From an uncultured Enhydrobacter sp. (GTDB taxonomy: Bacteria > Pseudomonadota > Gammaproteobacteria > Pseudomonadales > Moraxellaceae): a stretch of 64,000 bases of DNA. The stretch spans positions 186,001-250,000 of the forward strand of contig CAMIOS010000001.1 in assembly GCA_946222995.1 (NCBI GenBank). Reading direction: 5' to 3'. The notes below the pieces were generated by a model. The model saw only the letters and a list, made by a program, of their open reading frames with translations, was not told the origin of the DNA and did no database searches. The stretch's first letter is position 1; each line of letters opens with the position of its first letter. Of the stretch, positions 57,001 to 64,000 are shown piece by piece. The position numbers and the translations under genes were made by a program.

Positions 57001-57698
57001 GGGCAGTCGTTGGCGTACAGCCATTTGGCGGGCATGGTATGTCGGGCACAGGACCCAAAGCAGGCGGGCCGTTTTATCTACAACGGCTAAGTAAAGCCAT
57101 TCATTGGCAGACCCCTAGCCTATCAACCCCTGCGCATGTCAATGACAAAGCTTTGGCACAAATTACTCAGCTATTGCCAAAAATGGGATTGTCTGACGCC
57201 AACGTTGATGAAATTGTGCACCTTGTTGATTATGCCAAACGCACAAGCCTCAACGAAGCCAAAGTTATCTTGCCAGGACCGACGGGCGAAATCAACAGCT
57301 TATACTGGCACGTCCCAAATGCTGTCTGGCTATACGATGGCGATTTAAGCCGTGCATTAGAAGCGTTGGTATATCTTGCTGCCAATCATGTGGTCACTTA
57401 TGTGGTCGAAAGCCATCCACTCGCCAGTTGGGCAGAGCAGCTAGCAGGGCTTGTCAAAGTAGAGAGCCTAGCCACAGCCCAAGAATGCCCTATGGTGCTT
57501 GTATTAGATGAACTAACCGCATCACTTAAAACTAAGCTTGCCAAATTACCGGGTACGATTCGGCGTATCGTGGACTTTAGCGGCACGCCAAACCCTTATA
57601 ACTGGAATATCAACCAGCTATTTAATGAGGTCAGTTTAAGCTATAACACCACAGCGGCAGGTGGCAATGCAAGCCTAATGGCAGAAGCTGAAATTTAA
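54087..57698 (+). CDS. putA: Bifunctional proline catabolism enzyme PutA
   Basis: 1203 residues from the ATG at 54087, preceded by AAGGAG; an upstream TTG is ignored. The proline dehydrogenase domain spans roughly 100-510, with FSFDMLGEAAMTQADADRYY and LMIRLVKGAYWDSEIKWAQ. The glutamate-semialdehyde dehydrogenase domain spans about 600-1030, with ISPWNFPLAIF, the Glu in LIAETGGQNAM and the catalytic Cys in SAGQRCSALRIL. The C-terminal ~170 residues form the capping domain of long PutAs. The N-terminal ribbon-helix-helix DNA-binding domain of E. coli PutA is absent, so it cannot self-repress. It oxidises proline to glutamate at the inner membrane. Confidence 0.95.
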   Translation: MFQFSFEQSALRDAITAAYRLDEPTAMQRLAQQITLNPEQPSRIDALARRLVTQVRANRSRSSGVDALMHEFSLSIEEGIALMCLAEALLRIPDNTTRDKLIKDKMAGGDWKSHLNNSPSMFVNAAAWGLLMTGKLSHETDEKSLGAALNRVIQKGGEPFIRGGVNYAMKMLGKQFVTGQTIEEALANGKAREKMGYRFSFDMLGEAAMTQADADRYYQDYVNAIHAIGKDSQGRGVYDGNGISVKLSAIHPRYVRAQHERVMSELLPRLKALYLLAKQYNIGLNIDAEEANRLELSLDLMEKLVSDPELQGFNGIGFVVQAYQKRCPYVIDYLIDLARRNNQKLMIRLVKGAYWDSEIKWAQVDGMNGYPVYTRKVHTDIAYLACAKKLLSAQDAIFPQFASLNAYTLAAVHELAGDKDYEFQCLHGMGETLYDQVVGKKNLGRRVRIYAPVGTHKTLLAYLVRRLLENGANSSFVNRIVDENVSIDELVSCPLDALAITHGSTNGLTPLPRQLYGNHRQNSKGIDLSNEHALQSLEQAMNEAMSVKLEVASLTATPTTNAAPHTVKNPADPTDTIATVTFIQANSVPAVIDAAINAQSNWAAQPMSVRAACLRQFADLMEQRMPLLMMVAIREAGKTLQNAIAEVREAVDFCRFYADEAQRLAHVSAIGTVVAISPWNFPLAIFVGEMVSALVMGNSVVAKPAEQTSVIAYLAVSWLHEAGVPTDVLQLVLGAGDVGAALTQDTRIAGVIFTGSTDVAKRINQTLAARQDSPILIAETGGQNAMIVDSSALPEQVCADVLNSAFDSAGQRCSALRILCVQEDIADHMLEMMKGAMDELVVANPMQLRTDIGPVIDEEAKQNLLNHINRLKGSAKSYHEIALAADANTAGFFVNPIVFELNDLSELTQEVFGPVLHVVRFSGKNLDGLIDEINSKGYALTHGIHSRIDSTINRICARIEAGNIYVNRNIVGAVVGVQPFGGHGMSGTGPKAGGPFYLQRLSKAIHWQTPSLSTPAHVNDKALAQITQLLPKMGLSDANVDEIVHLVDYAKRTSLNEAKVILPGPTGEINSLYWHVPNAVWLYDGDLSRALEALVYLAANHVVTYVVESHPLASWAEQLAGLVKVESLATAQECPMVLVLDELTASLKTKLAKLPGTIRRIVDFSGTPNPYNWNINQLFNEVSLSYNTTAAGGNASLMAEAEI

Positions 57699-57719
57699 CA
57701 ATGCTGATAGCTATATTTC

Positions 57720-57750
57720 ACCCCAAACTGGCACCAATACGGTTTGGGGT
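57720..57750 (+). terminator. Intrinsic terminator after putA
   Basis: ACCCCAAAC and GTTTGGGGT form a 9-bp stem with a 13-base loop, followed by ATTTTTT. Confidence 0.9.
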
Positions 57751-57873
57751 ATTTTTTCGCTACAGATAAATAACGTTAAAAATGGTAAACATTCGCCAAT
57801 TATCCGTTATACTAACATCATCCGCTTTAGACCCACTCATCCATCGCTGATAACTCTGTTGCTAGGTAAAACA

Positions 57874-58767
57874 ATGAAAAACCCCACCATTTACCCACCT
57901 AACACCCTACCCAGTGCCAAACCTTATGCCACGGTACTAATCGTACACGGTATGGCAGAACACCAAGGGCGATATGCCGAATTTGCCCAGTTTTTGGCAA
58001 ATCATCACTTCGTCGTGATGACCTTTGACCATCTAGGGCACGGCGAACACGCGGCACAAACAAATTCACTGGGATTTATGGGCAATCCGCATCCTGCCGA
58101 GCTGATGATTGACAACGTGATGATGTATGCAAAACAGCTTGCCGACAACTACCCTAATCTGCCGCATTTTATTGTTGGGCATAGCATGGGGTCGTTTATC
58201 ACCCGTTGTATTTTGCAGCGATTTGGCAATCAATTTGACGGGGCAATTATTGTCGGCACCGCCTCGCCTAACCCACTTGCCAAAAAATTTTTGCCGATCA
58301 CCAAAACTTGCAATCGCATTGCCAGTAAAAAAACCAATGTTGTCTTTGATAAAATTTTTGGCAAAGTCAATAATTTACCGTTTGTTTTTGAAAAAAATAT
58401 GCAAGATTTTAATTGGTTAAATAGCGATAAACAGGCAGTACAACAATTTATCAATGACCCCCTATGTGGCTTTGCGTTTACCAATAATGGCTATTTTGCA
58501 TTGATGACGTTGATGGAACAAGGCACGAATAAAAACTGGTGGCAGAATGTGCCAACCACGTTACCGCTGTTATTTATCAGTGGTAAAAAAGACCCGGTTG
58601 GACAAATGGGTAAAGGCGTGCCAATCATTGTTAAAGATTTGAAAAAACACGGCTTTACGCATGTTGAAAAGGTTTTATACCCCAATATGCGACATGAGAT
58701 TTTACTTGAAAATGGTAAAGCACAAGTTTATGTTGATGTATTAAACTGGCTGTTAAAACATAGTTAA
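57874..58767 (+). CDS. Alpha/beta hydrolase, monoacylglycerol lipase-like
   Basis: 297 residues from the ATG at 57874. VHGMAEHQGRY near the N-terminus (oxyanion hole), the nucleophile elbow VGHSMGSF, an Asp in SGKKDPVG and a His in PNMRHEILLE complete a Ser-Asp-His triad. This matches the serine aminopeptidase S33/lysophospholipase L2 family (PldB, monoglyceride lipase). No signal peptide; probably cytoplasmic. Substrate unknown. Confidence 0.88.
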   Translation: MKNPTIYPPNTLPSAKPYATVLIVHGMAEHQGRYAEFAQFLANHHFVVMTFDHLGHGEHAAQTNSLGFMGNPHPAELMIDNVMMYAKQLADNYPNLPHFIVGHSMGSFITRCILQRFGNQFDGAIIVGTASPNPLAKKFLPITKTCNRIASKKTNVVFDKIFGKVNNLPFVFEKNMQDFNWLNSDKQAVQQFINDPLCGFAFTNNGYFALMTLMEQGTNKNWWQNVPTTLPLLFISGKKDPVGQMGKGVPIIVKDLKKHGFTHVEKVLYPNMRHEILLENGKAQVYVDVLNWLLKHS

Positions 58768-58773
58768 AGGCAT

Positions 58774-58804
58774 AAAAAAAGACGTTTTCGCAACGTCTTT
58801 TTTT
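58774..58804. terminator. Bidirectional intrinsic terminator
   Basis: AAAAAAAGACGTT and AACGTCTTTTTTT form a 13-bp stem with loop TTCGC between the convergent hydrolase gene and cysK. Confidence 0.93.
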
Positions 58805-58819
58805 ATAGTTGGTAAACAC

Positions 58820-59842
58820 TTAAGAAAAATTCTCACCGGTGAAAATACCATCAAATAGGACACTCGATAGATACCGCTCACCGCTATCGGGTAGAATGAC
58901 CACGATGGTTTTGCCTTGCATCTTAGGACGGCTAGCAAGCTCAAACGTCGCCTTTAACGCCGCGCCGCAAGAAATACCGCACAAAATGCCTTCTTCAGTC
59001 ATCGCTCGTCTTGCCCATGCCATTGCATCTTCGCTCGTAACTGTGATCACTTCATCAAGCAAATCAAGTGCCAAGTTTTTTGGGATAAAATTTGCCCCAA
59101 TGCCTTGAATTTTGTGCGGTGCAGGGGTAATTTTTTCGCCGTTTAAGGTTTGGGTAATAATCGGCGATTCGGCAGGCTCGACTGCTACTGTATAAAAATC
59201 CCTATTTTTTTCTTTTGCCTTTTCTTTAAAGTATTTGGCAACCCCTGACACCGTACCGCCTGTACCCACGCCTGCCACAAACGCATCAATCTGTCCGCCT
59301 GTTGCTTGCTCAAGTTCGGGGGCAGTGGTACGATAATGGGTCGCAGGGTTGGCAGGGTTTTCAAACTGCTGGGGTAAAAAATACTGCGAGGGGTTGCTAT
59401 CATAGAGTTCTTGGGCTTTATCGACAGCGCCTTGCATGCCTTTGGCAGGCTCGGTCAGCACCAAATTTGCCCCCAATGCCGCGAGCACCTTACGGCGTTC
59501 CATACTCATCGATGCGGGCATAGTCAGCGTGATTTTATAACCTTTTGCTGCCGCTACGAATGCAAGGGCAATACCCGTGTTACCGCTGGTTGGTTCAACG
59601 ATTTCCATACCTGGCTTGAGCTTACCAGCTGCTTCAGCGTCTTCAATCATACCTGCCCCGATACGGTCTTTGACCGAAAAGGCCGGGTTTCGGCTTTCGA
59701 TTTTGGCAAGCACGGTCACGCCCGTTGGCATGATGCGATTGAGGCGAACCAGCGGCGTATTGCCGATAGCATCGCTATTGTTGGCATAGACCGCCGTACC
59801 AAGATTGGCAGAGACTGGAAATTGAGAATCGGGCTGTTGCAT
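58820..59842 (-). CDS. cysK: Cysteine synthase A (O-acetylserine sulfhydrylase)
   Basis: 340 residues. PLP lysine in FSVKDRIGAGMI, substrate loop PTSGNTGIALAF and the glycine-rich GVGTGGTVSGVAKY identify fold-type II cysteine synthase. It makes cysteine from O-acetylserine and sulfide. The C-terminus is longer than CysM. It is likely a target of the CysB-like regulator at 18710, though no binding site was identified. Confidence 0.93.
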   Translation of the reverse strand: MQQPDSQFPVSANLGTAVYANNSDAIGNTPLVRLNRIMPTGVTVLAKIESRNPAFSVKDRIGAGMIEDAEAAGKLKPGMEIVEPTSGNTGIALAFVAAAKGYKITLTMPASMSMERRKVLAALGANLVLTEPAKGMQGAVDKAQELYDSNPSQYFLPQQFENPANPATHYRTTAPELEQATGGQIDAFVAGVGTGGTVSGVAKYFKEKAKEKNRDFYTVAVEPAESPIITQTLNGEKITPAPHKIQGIGANFIPKNLALDLLDEVITVTSEDAMAWARRAMTEEGILCGISCGAALKATFELASRPKMQGKTIVVILPDSGERYLSSVLFDGIFTGENFS

Positions 59843-60078
59843 GGTTGTTCCTTATTGTAGTTAAAAATCTTCAATGGCTGTCATTTTAGTATATGTCACA
59901 ATGTCATGGCTGTCTAACATCATTTAGTAACAATTATATGCCAAAAATTAACAAAATTATCCTGTCTAAAGCTTAAAATATCTTAAGCGATAAAACAAAA
60001 ATAAGGCTACTTGCCTTTATTTTTTCAAAATTTACCTTATTTTGTTGTTACACTGTTACATTTTTGATTTTTCGTATT

Positions 60079-60558
60079 ATGACTACTCAATTTCTAAGCA
60101 ACAATCCCTTTATCCGATACATTGATCGTTGGCTACAAAAATATCCCATTCTCAAAGGTATTGCCCAAATTTGCCTAATTTTTACAGTATGGGGCGTGGC
60201 GGTGTGGCTGGTTAATACGTTTGAGTTGCCTATCTCGTCTGGTGTGATGGGACTGTTTATCATGTTAGCGTTACTATTTAGTGGCGTGTTGAAACTGTCT
60301 TGGGTCAATGTTGGCTCAAAAATGCTGCTCGGTGAGTTGGTACTGATGTTTATTCCATTGATGATGTCAATTACCCAATATAAAGACTTGTTTATTCATG
60401 AAGGTTGGCAATTATTGCTAACGATTATTTTTAGCACAGCGATGGTGATGCTCAGTTCAGCGCTTACTTTTATGCTTGGCAATCGCTTACAACGCCACTT
60501 ATACCGCAAATCAATGTACCGTAAATCGCATACTAAAAAACTTTCTCAAAATATCTAA
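60079..60558 (+). CDS. CidA/LrgA-family holin-like protein
   Basis: 159 residues from the ATG at 60079, with a weak ribosome site; an upstream TTG adds five residues. Four hydrophobic helices are visible, with FELPISSGVMGLFIMLALLF typical of CidA/LrgA. The family is linked to murein hydrolase control or to export of small acids such as pyruvate. The partner cidB-like gene follows within 13 bases. Confidence 0.88.
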   Translation: MTTQFLSNNPFIRYIDRWLQKYPILKGIAQICLIFTVWGVAVWLVNTFELPISSGVMGLFIMLALLFSGVLKLSWVNVGSKMLLGELVLMFIPLMMSITQYKDLFIHEGWQLLLTIIFSTAMVMLSSALTFMLGNRLQRHLYRKSMYRKSHTKKLSQNI

Positions 60559-60571
60559 TTGACCTAAAATT

Positions 60572-61273
60572 ATGAACGCGCTTTCTATCGCTTGTTTGAT
60601 TTGGACCTTATTCGCCTACGCCATCGCCAAAAAAGTGTATCAACGTTACCAAAAATTTTGGTTAAACCCCGCTATTATTGTGTCAGCGGTGACAATTTTG
60701 TTGATGATCGTGCTTGGGATTTCTTATGCGACTTATTGGCAAGACACGGCTTGGATTGTAAAATTACTTGCCCCTGCCACGGTGGCGTTTGCCATTCCGA
60801 TTTATGAATATCGCCGTTTGATTGCTCGCTATGCAAGCGTGTTGGCGACTTCAATTGTGGTAGGTATGGTGGTGGGCGTGGTGACGGCATATGGCTGTGC
60901 CAAGCTCTTTCATTTTGATAAAACCATTACCAGTAGCTTAATGGCTCGCTCGATTTCGACCCCATTTGCCCTTGATTTGGCAGATAAAATTCACGGCTCG
61001 GCGGCGTTGGTATCGCTATTTACTTTGATTACAGGCGTGGTGGGTATGGTGCTTGGCGACATGATTTTGGCATTTTCTCGCATCCGCTTTCATATGGCAA
61101 ATGGCGTGGCTTTTGGTAATGCGTCACACGGTTTTGGCACGGCAAGGGCAAGCCAACGGGATGAAAGCGAAGGCGTGATTGCCAGTTTGTCGATGATTTT
61201 GGCGGGATTGTTTATGGTGTTTTTTGGTCCTGCATTGATTCATTTGGTGGTGACGGTCACAGATTGGCTTTGA
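60572..61273 (+). CDS. CidB/LrgB-family membrane protein
   Basis: 233 residues with about six helices. The motifs LLAPATVAFAIPIYEYR, MARSISTPFALDLADKI and HGFGTARASQRDESEG are those of LrgB/YohK. It forms a two-gene unit with the CidA/LrgA-like gene. Together they resemble E. coli yohJ-yohK. Confidence 0.9.
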   Translation: MNALSIACLIWTLFAYAIAKKVYQRYQKFWLNPAIIVSAVTILLMIVLGISYATYWQDTAWIVKLLAPATVAFAIPIYEYRRLIARYASVLATSIVVGMVVGVVTAYGCAKLFHFDKTITSSLMARSISTPFALDLADKIHGSAALVSLFTLITGVVGMVLGDMILAFSRIRFHMANGVAFGNASHGFGTARASQRDESEGVIASLSMILAGLFMVFFGPALIHLVVTVTDWL

Positions 61274-61374
61274 TCAAACTTTGCCGCAGCGGCTATTGAT
61301 ATTTGCAAAATTGTTTGCCAAAATCGGTAAAATTAGCGACAATGGCTTACCTTTTATTGTTAGGAAAATGGATT

Positions 61375-62196
61375 ATGTCTTTGCAACACCTTATCGAAAC
61401 TGCCTTTGAAAACCGTGCCAGCCTAAACCCCAATGACGTCACCGATGAAGTGCGTAGCGCTGTCAATGATGTGTTGGCTCAACTGGATAACGGCACCTTG
61501 CGCGTTGCCGAAAAAAAAGATGGCGAATGGGTGGTCAATCAATGGGTTAAAAAAGCGGTGCTATTATCATTTCGCCTTAATGACAACCGCATCATGAATG
61601 GCGGACGAGATATCCAATTTTTTGACAAAGTTGATACCAAATTTGAAGGTTGGGGCGATGAACAATTTGCCGCTGCGGGCGTGCGTGTTGTGCCCCCCGC
61701 CGTGGCTCGTAAAGGCTCGTATATTGCCAAAGGGGCGATTTTGATGCCATCGTATGTCAATATCGGCGCGTATGTCGATGAAGGCACGATGGTCGATACA
61801 TGGGCAACCGTCGGTAGCTGTGCCCAAATCGGCAAAAACGTGCATTTATCGGGCGGTGTCGGTATCGGCGGGGTACTTGAGCCACTGCAAGCCAATCCAA
61901 CGATTATTGAAGACAATTGCTTTATTGGCGCGCGTTCTGAAATTGTGGAAGGCGTGATTGTCGAAGAAGGCTCAGTGATTTCGATGGGCGTGTATATCGG
62001 ACAATCAACCAAAATCCTTGACCGTGAAACAGGCGAAATCTCTTACGGACGTATTCCCGCAGGTTCAGTGGTGGTATCGGGTAGCTTGCCAAGTAAAGAC
62101 GGCTCGCACTCGCTTTATTGTGCGGTAATTGTCAAAAAAGTGGACGCGCAAACCCGTAGTAAAACCTCAATTAATGAGTTGTTAAGAATGGATTAA
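61375..62196 (+). CDS. dapD: Tetrahydrodipicolinate N-succinyltransferase DapD
   Basis: 273 residues from the ATG at 61375 (AGGA upstream), the normal DapD length; the longer TTG frame is rejected. The left-handed beta-helix hexapeptide repeats (VNIGAYVDEGTMVDTWATVGSCAQIG) are clear, and the C-terminus is typical. It acts in the succinylase branch of lysine/diaminopimelate synthesis. A terminator follows. Confidence 0.95.
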   Translation: MSLQHLIETAFENRASLNPNDVTDEVRSAVNDVLAQLDNGTLRVAEKKDGEWVVNQWVKKAVLLSFRLNDNRIMNGGRDIQFFDKVDTKFEGWGDEQFAAAGVRVVPPAVARKGSYIAKGAILMPSYVNIGAYVDEGTMVDTWATVGSCAQIGKNVHLSGGVGIGGVLEPLQANPTIIEDNCFIGARSEIVEGVIVEEGSVISMGVYIGQSTKILDRETGEISYGRIPAGSVVVSGSLPSKDGSHSLYCAVIVKKVDAQTRSKTSINELLRMD

Positions 62197-62200
62197 TGAT

Positions 62201-62236
62201 AAAAAAGCAGTTTGGAATTTTCTAAACTGCTTTTTT
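62201..62236 (+). terminator. Intrinsic terminator after dapD
   Basis: AAAAAAGCAGTTT and AAACTGCTTTTTT form a 13-bp stem with a 10-base loop. Confidence 0.93.
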
Positions 62237-62337
62237 TATGAAAAAATTGATATACATATTTTGGATAAAAAATAGGATAAATGCCAAATCAACATTCTGG
62301 ATCAGCGGTTAACAATTTAATAAACTAGGCGATTAAA

Positions 62338-62718
62338 ATGTCAAAACAACGTTATGAAAACGGCTTAGCCATCCGCAAACAAGTCATGGGTGAGGCACAT
62401 GTCGAGCGCGCCATGTCACAAGTTAGTGACTTTAGCGCACCACTACAAGACTGGATAAACGAGCATGCTTGGGGCTCGACTTGGCAACGCGACGGCATCG
62501 ACAAAAAAACTCGCTCACTGGTCACTATTGCATTTTTAATCGCCCAAAAATCACCCACCGAGCTTAAAGGGCACATCCGTGGCGCAATTAACAACGGTGC
62601 AACGGTGAGCGAAATCCAAGAAGTATTATTACATAGCCTACCTTACTGCGGTGCTCCAGCCACCCAAGAAGCCTATCGCGCAGCCGTTGAAATATTAACT
62701 GAGATGAAATTGATTTAA
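62338..62718 (+). CDS. Carboxymuconolactone decarboxylase family (PcaC-like)
   Basis: 126 residues. The start KQRYENGLAIRKQVMGEAHVE and the segment LIAQKSPTELKGHIRGAINNGAT with its conserved Glu and His match gamma-carboxymuconolactone decarboxylase (PcaC). HSLPYCGAPA is retained, and this paralogue carries one Cys rather than the CxxC of AhpD. No other protocatechuate-pathway gene is nearby, so the substrate is uncertain. Confidence 0.87.
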   Translation: MSKQRYENGLAIRKQVMGEAHVERAMSQVSDFSAPLQDWINEHAWGSTWQRDGIDKKTRSLVTIAFLIAQKSPTELKGHIRGAINNGATVSEIQEVLLHSLPYCGAPATQEAYRAAVEILTEMKLI

Positions 62719-62781
62719 AACTAAAGTCTTTTTGACATAAATTTGATAAAATATACCCTTATTTTTTACCCCATCATCCTT

Positions 62782-63519
62782 ATGCCAAATATTATTCATC
62801 CATTATCAACGCCGCTTCGTAATACCGCCATCCCCACCACCGACCCCGATGCAGGGCTAAAAGTTTCCGAAATTTTTTATTCCTTGCAAGGCGAGGCATT
62901 GACCGCAGGCTTACCCACGATTTTTATCCGATTAACAGGCTGTCCACTTCGCTGTGTGTATTGTGATACCGAATATGCTTTTAGCGGTGGCGAGCGGATG
63001 AGCCTTAATGAAATTTTGGCAAAGTGTCAGACGTTTAACTGCAAACGTATTTGTTTAACAGGCGGTGAGCCTTTAGCCCAACCCAATGCCATCGCCTTAA
63101 TGCAATTATTATTGGCAAACGGCTATGAAATTTCGCTTGAGACGGCAGGGGCACTATCTGTCAAAGCTGTGCCTGTCGCTGTGTCAAAAGTGATGGATAT
63201 CAAAACCCCAAGCTCGGGTGAAGCTGATAAAAATCTGTGGGAAAATCTCAATTATTTGACCAAGCACGACCAACTCAAACTCGTCATTGTGAACCGTGAC
63301 GACTACGACTGGGCAAAAGCCAAATTAGCCGAATATGACTTAGCAAATAAAGTCAATACCGTCTGGTTTTCACCCATGTTTAATGTGTATGACGACCGTG
63401 CGCCCGAGGTGCCAAGCCTTGCCACCGAGCTTGCCGAGTGGATATTGGCAGATGCGTTGCCCGTACGGTTTCAGCTTCAACTGCATAAAATCATTTGGGC
63501 AGATGCCAAAGGCAAATAG
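62782..63519 (+). CDS. queE: 7-carboxy-7-deazaguanine synthase QueE
   Basis: 245 residues from the ATG at 62782; an upstream TTG frame is less likely. VSEIFYSLQGEA and the radical-SAM motif CPLRCVYCDTEYAF (CxxxCxxC) followed by LTGGEPL identify QueE. It forms the 7-deazaguanine core on the queuosine pathway. queC and queD are not adjacent here. Confidence 0.92.
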   Translation: MPNIIHPLSTPLRNTAIPTTDPDAGLKVSEIFYSLQGEALTAGLPTIFIRLTGCPLRCVYCDTEYAFSGGERMSLNEILAKCQTFNCKRICLTGGEPLAQPNAIALMQLLLANGYEISLETAGALSVKAVPVAVSKVMDIKTPSSGEADKNLWENLNYLTKHDQLKLVIVNRDDYDWAKAKLAEYDLANKVNTVWFSPMFNVYDDRAPEVPSLATELAEWILADALPVRFQLQLHKIIWADAKGK

Positions 63520-63574
63520 TCACTTAAGAGTGTGTTATAATCTGCTTATTTGCCGCTAACTTTGAGGAAATTGT

Positions 63575-64000
63575 ATGAATAGCTTAACCGCCCTTTCTCC
63601 CATTGATGGACGCTATGCCAGTAAAGTCGATAGCTTGCGTCCTTATCTGTCTGAATTTGGTTTAATCAAAGCCCGTGTCACCGTTGAAATTCGTTGGTTA
63701 CAAGCCCTTGCCAACCACAGCGAAATTGCCGAAATCCAACCATTTTCAAAGGCGACCAATCAACGCCTTGATGCCATTCTTGATAACTTTAGCGCAAAAA
63801 ATGCCGAGCGTATCAAAGAGATTGAACGCACCACCAACCACGATGTCAAAGCGGTCGAATACTTTTTAAAAGAACAAATTGCCGACATTGATGAGCTTAA
63901 AAACGCTGGCGAATTTATCCATTTTGCCTGTACTTCCGAGGATATCAATAACTTATCGCATGCCTTGATGCTCAAATCGGGACGGGATGTGTTAAGTAAA
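63575..64000 (+). CDS. purB: Adenylosuccinate lyase PurB, 5' part
   Basis: 142 codons from the ATG at 63575, with GAGG upstream, open to the window end. The N-terminus LTALSPIDGRYASKVDSLRP and later TTNHDVKAVEYFLKEQI with the catalytic-domain HFACTSEDINNLSHALM are typical of the long PurB form. It acts twice in purine synthesis (SAICAR and adenylosuccinate cleavage). Confidence 0.95.
   Translation, partial: MNSLTALSPIDGRYASKVDSLRPYLSEFGLIKARVTVEIRWLQALANHSEIAEIQPFSKATNQRLDAILDNFSAKNAERIKEIERTTNHDVKAVEYFLKEQIADIDELKNAGEFIHFACTSEDINNLSHALMLKSGRDVLSK

Noticed and set aside
1..64000. tRNA, rRNA, CRISPR or intact insertion sequences
   Set aside because: No T-loop-like GGTTCGAnTCC with cloverleaf arms, no regularly spaced direct repeats and no transposase motifs were found by eye.

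Overview
The window is ordinary, gene-dense chromosomal DNA of about 42-44% G+C from a gammaproteobacterium. Gene content and protein flavour (a Moraxella/Psychrobacter/Acinetobacter-like set: exbBD-msbA-lpxK-kdsB, BamD with a long tail, putP-putA, a PEP synthase/PpsR pair, CcoS-SafE) point to Moraxellaceae, most likely a Moraxella osloensis-like organism; this assignment is inference from protein style. I see no rRNA, tRNA, CRISPR array, intact insertion sequence or prophage.

Layout. 1-6565 (minus): a signalling cassette of vWA protein, PP2C phosphatase with a membrane segment, membrane Ser/Thr kinase, zinc-ribbon RDD protein and a small membrane protein cut by the window edge; it resembles TerY-P triads and E. 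coli yegL-yegK-yegI and is the most system-like locus here. 6836-9312 (minus): aromatic/aspartate aminotransferase and rluD. 9457-13220 (plus): bamD and an enlarged dnaG. 13260-17957 (minus): ampG, prmC, moeB-like and ABC1-kinase genes. 18215-20701 (plus): an orphan HicB-like protein, a CysB-like regulator and a luciferase-like oxidoreductase. 20760-25697 (minus): exbB-exbD-msbA-lpxK-kdsB, an envelope/LPS operon. 25774-30596 (minus): sthA-rsmG-parA-parB. 30665-34250: divergent ppsR and ppsA. 34472-37742: GYF_2-RDD protein, trmB, yacG, argD. 37977-42671: an unknown 116-residue protein, acnB, lipA. 42863-45227 (plus): Hsp15, murB, a YdcF-like protein. 45259-47670: a periplasmic rhodanese lacking its catalytic Cys, ccoS with a His/Met-tailed SafE-like metal transporter, an unlisted 27-residue microprotein gene and a Cys-rich small protein. 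47709-47992: a broken open frame with a 14-bp tandem duplication. 48069-50662 (minus): purine permease and hemW. 50923-57698 (plus): MATE exporter, putP, putA. 57874-64000: a lipase-like hydrolase, cysK, cidA-cidB-like pair, dapD, pcaC-like, queE and the 5' part of purB.

Many convergent or operon-end junctions carry clear intrinsic terminators, which helps delimit transcription units. The most interesting non-gene signal is a short dispersed motif (consensus ACTTAGGCTATTTT, plus strand) found seven times, usually read in minus-strand genes as Asn-Ser-Leu-Ser. In prmC the motif sits at one end of a seven-unit, 9-bp in-frame tandem array. No statement here rests on a database search; all family assignments come from motifs and general recognition.
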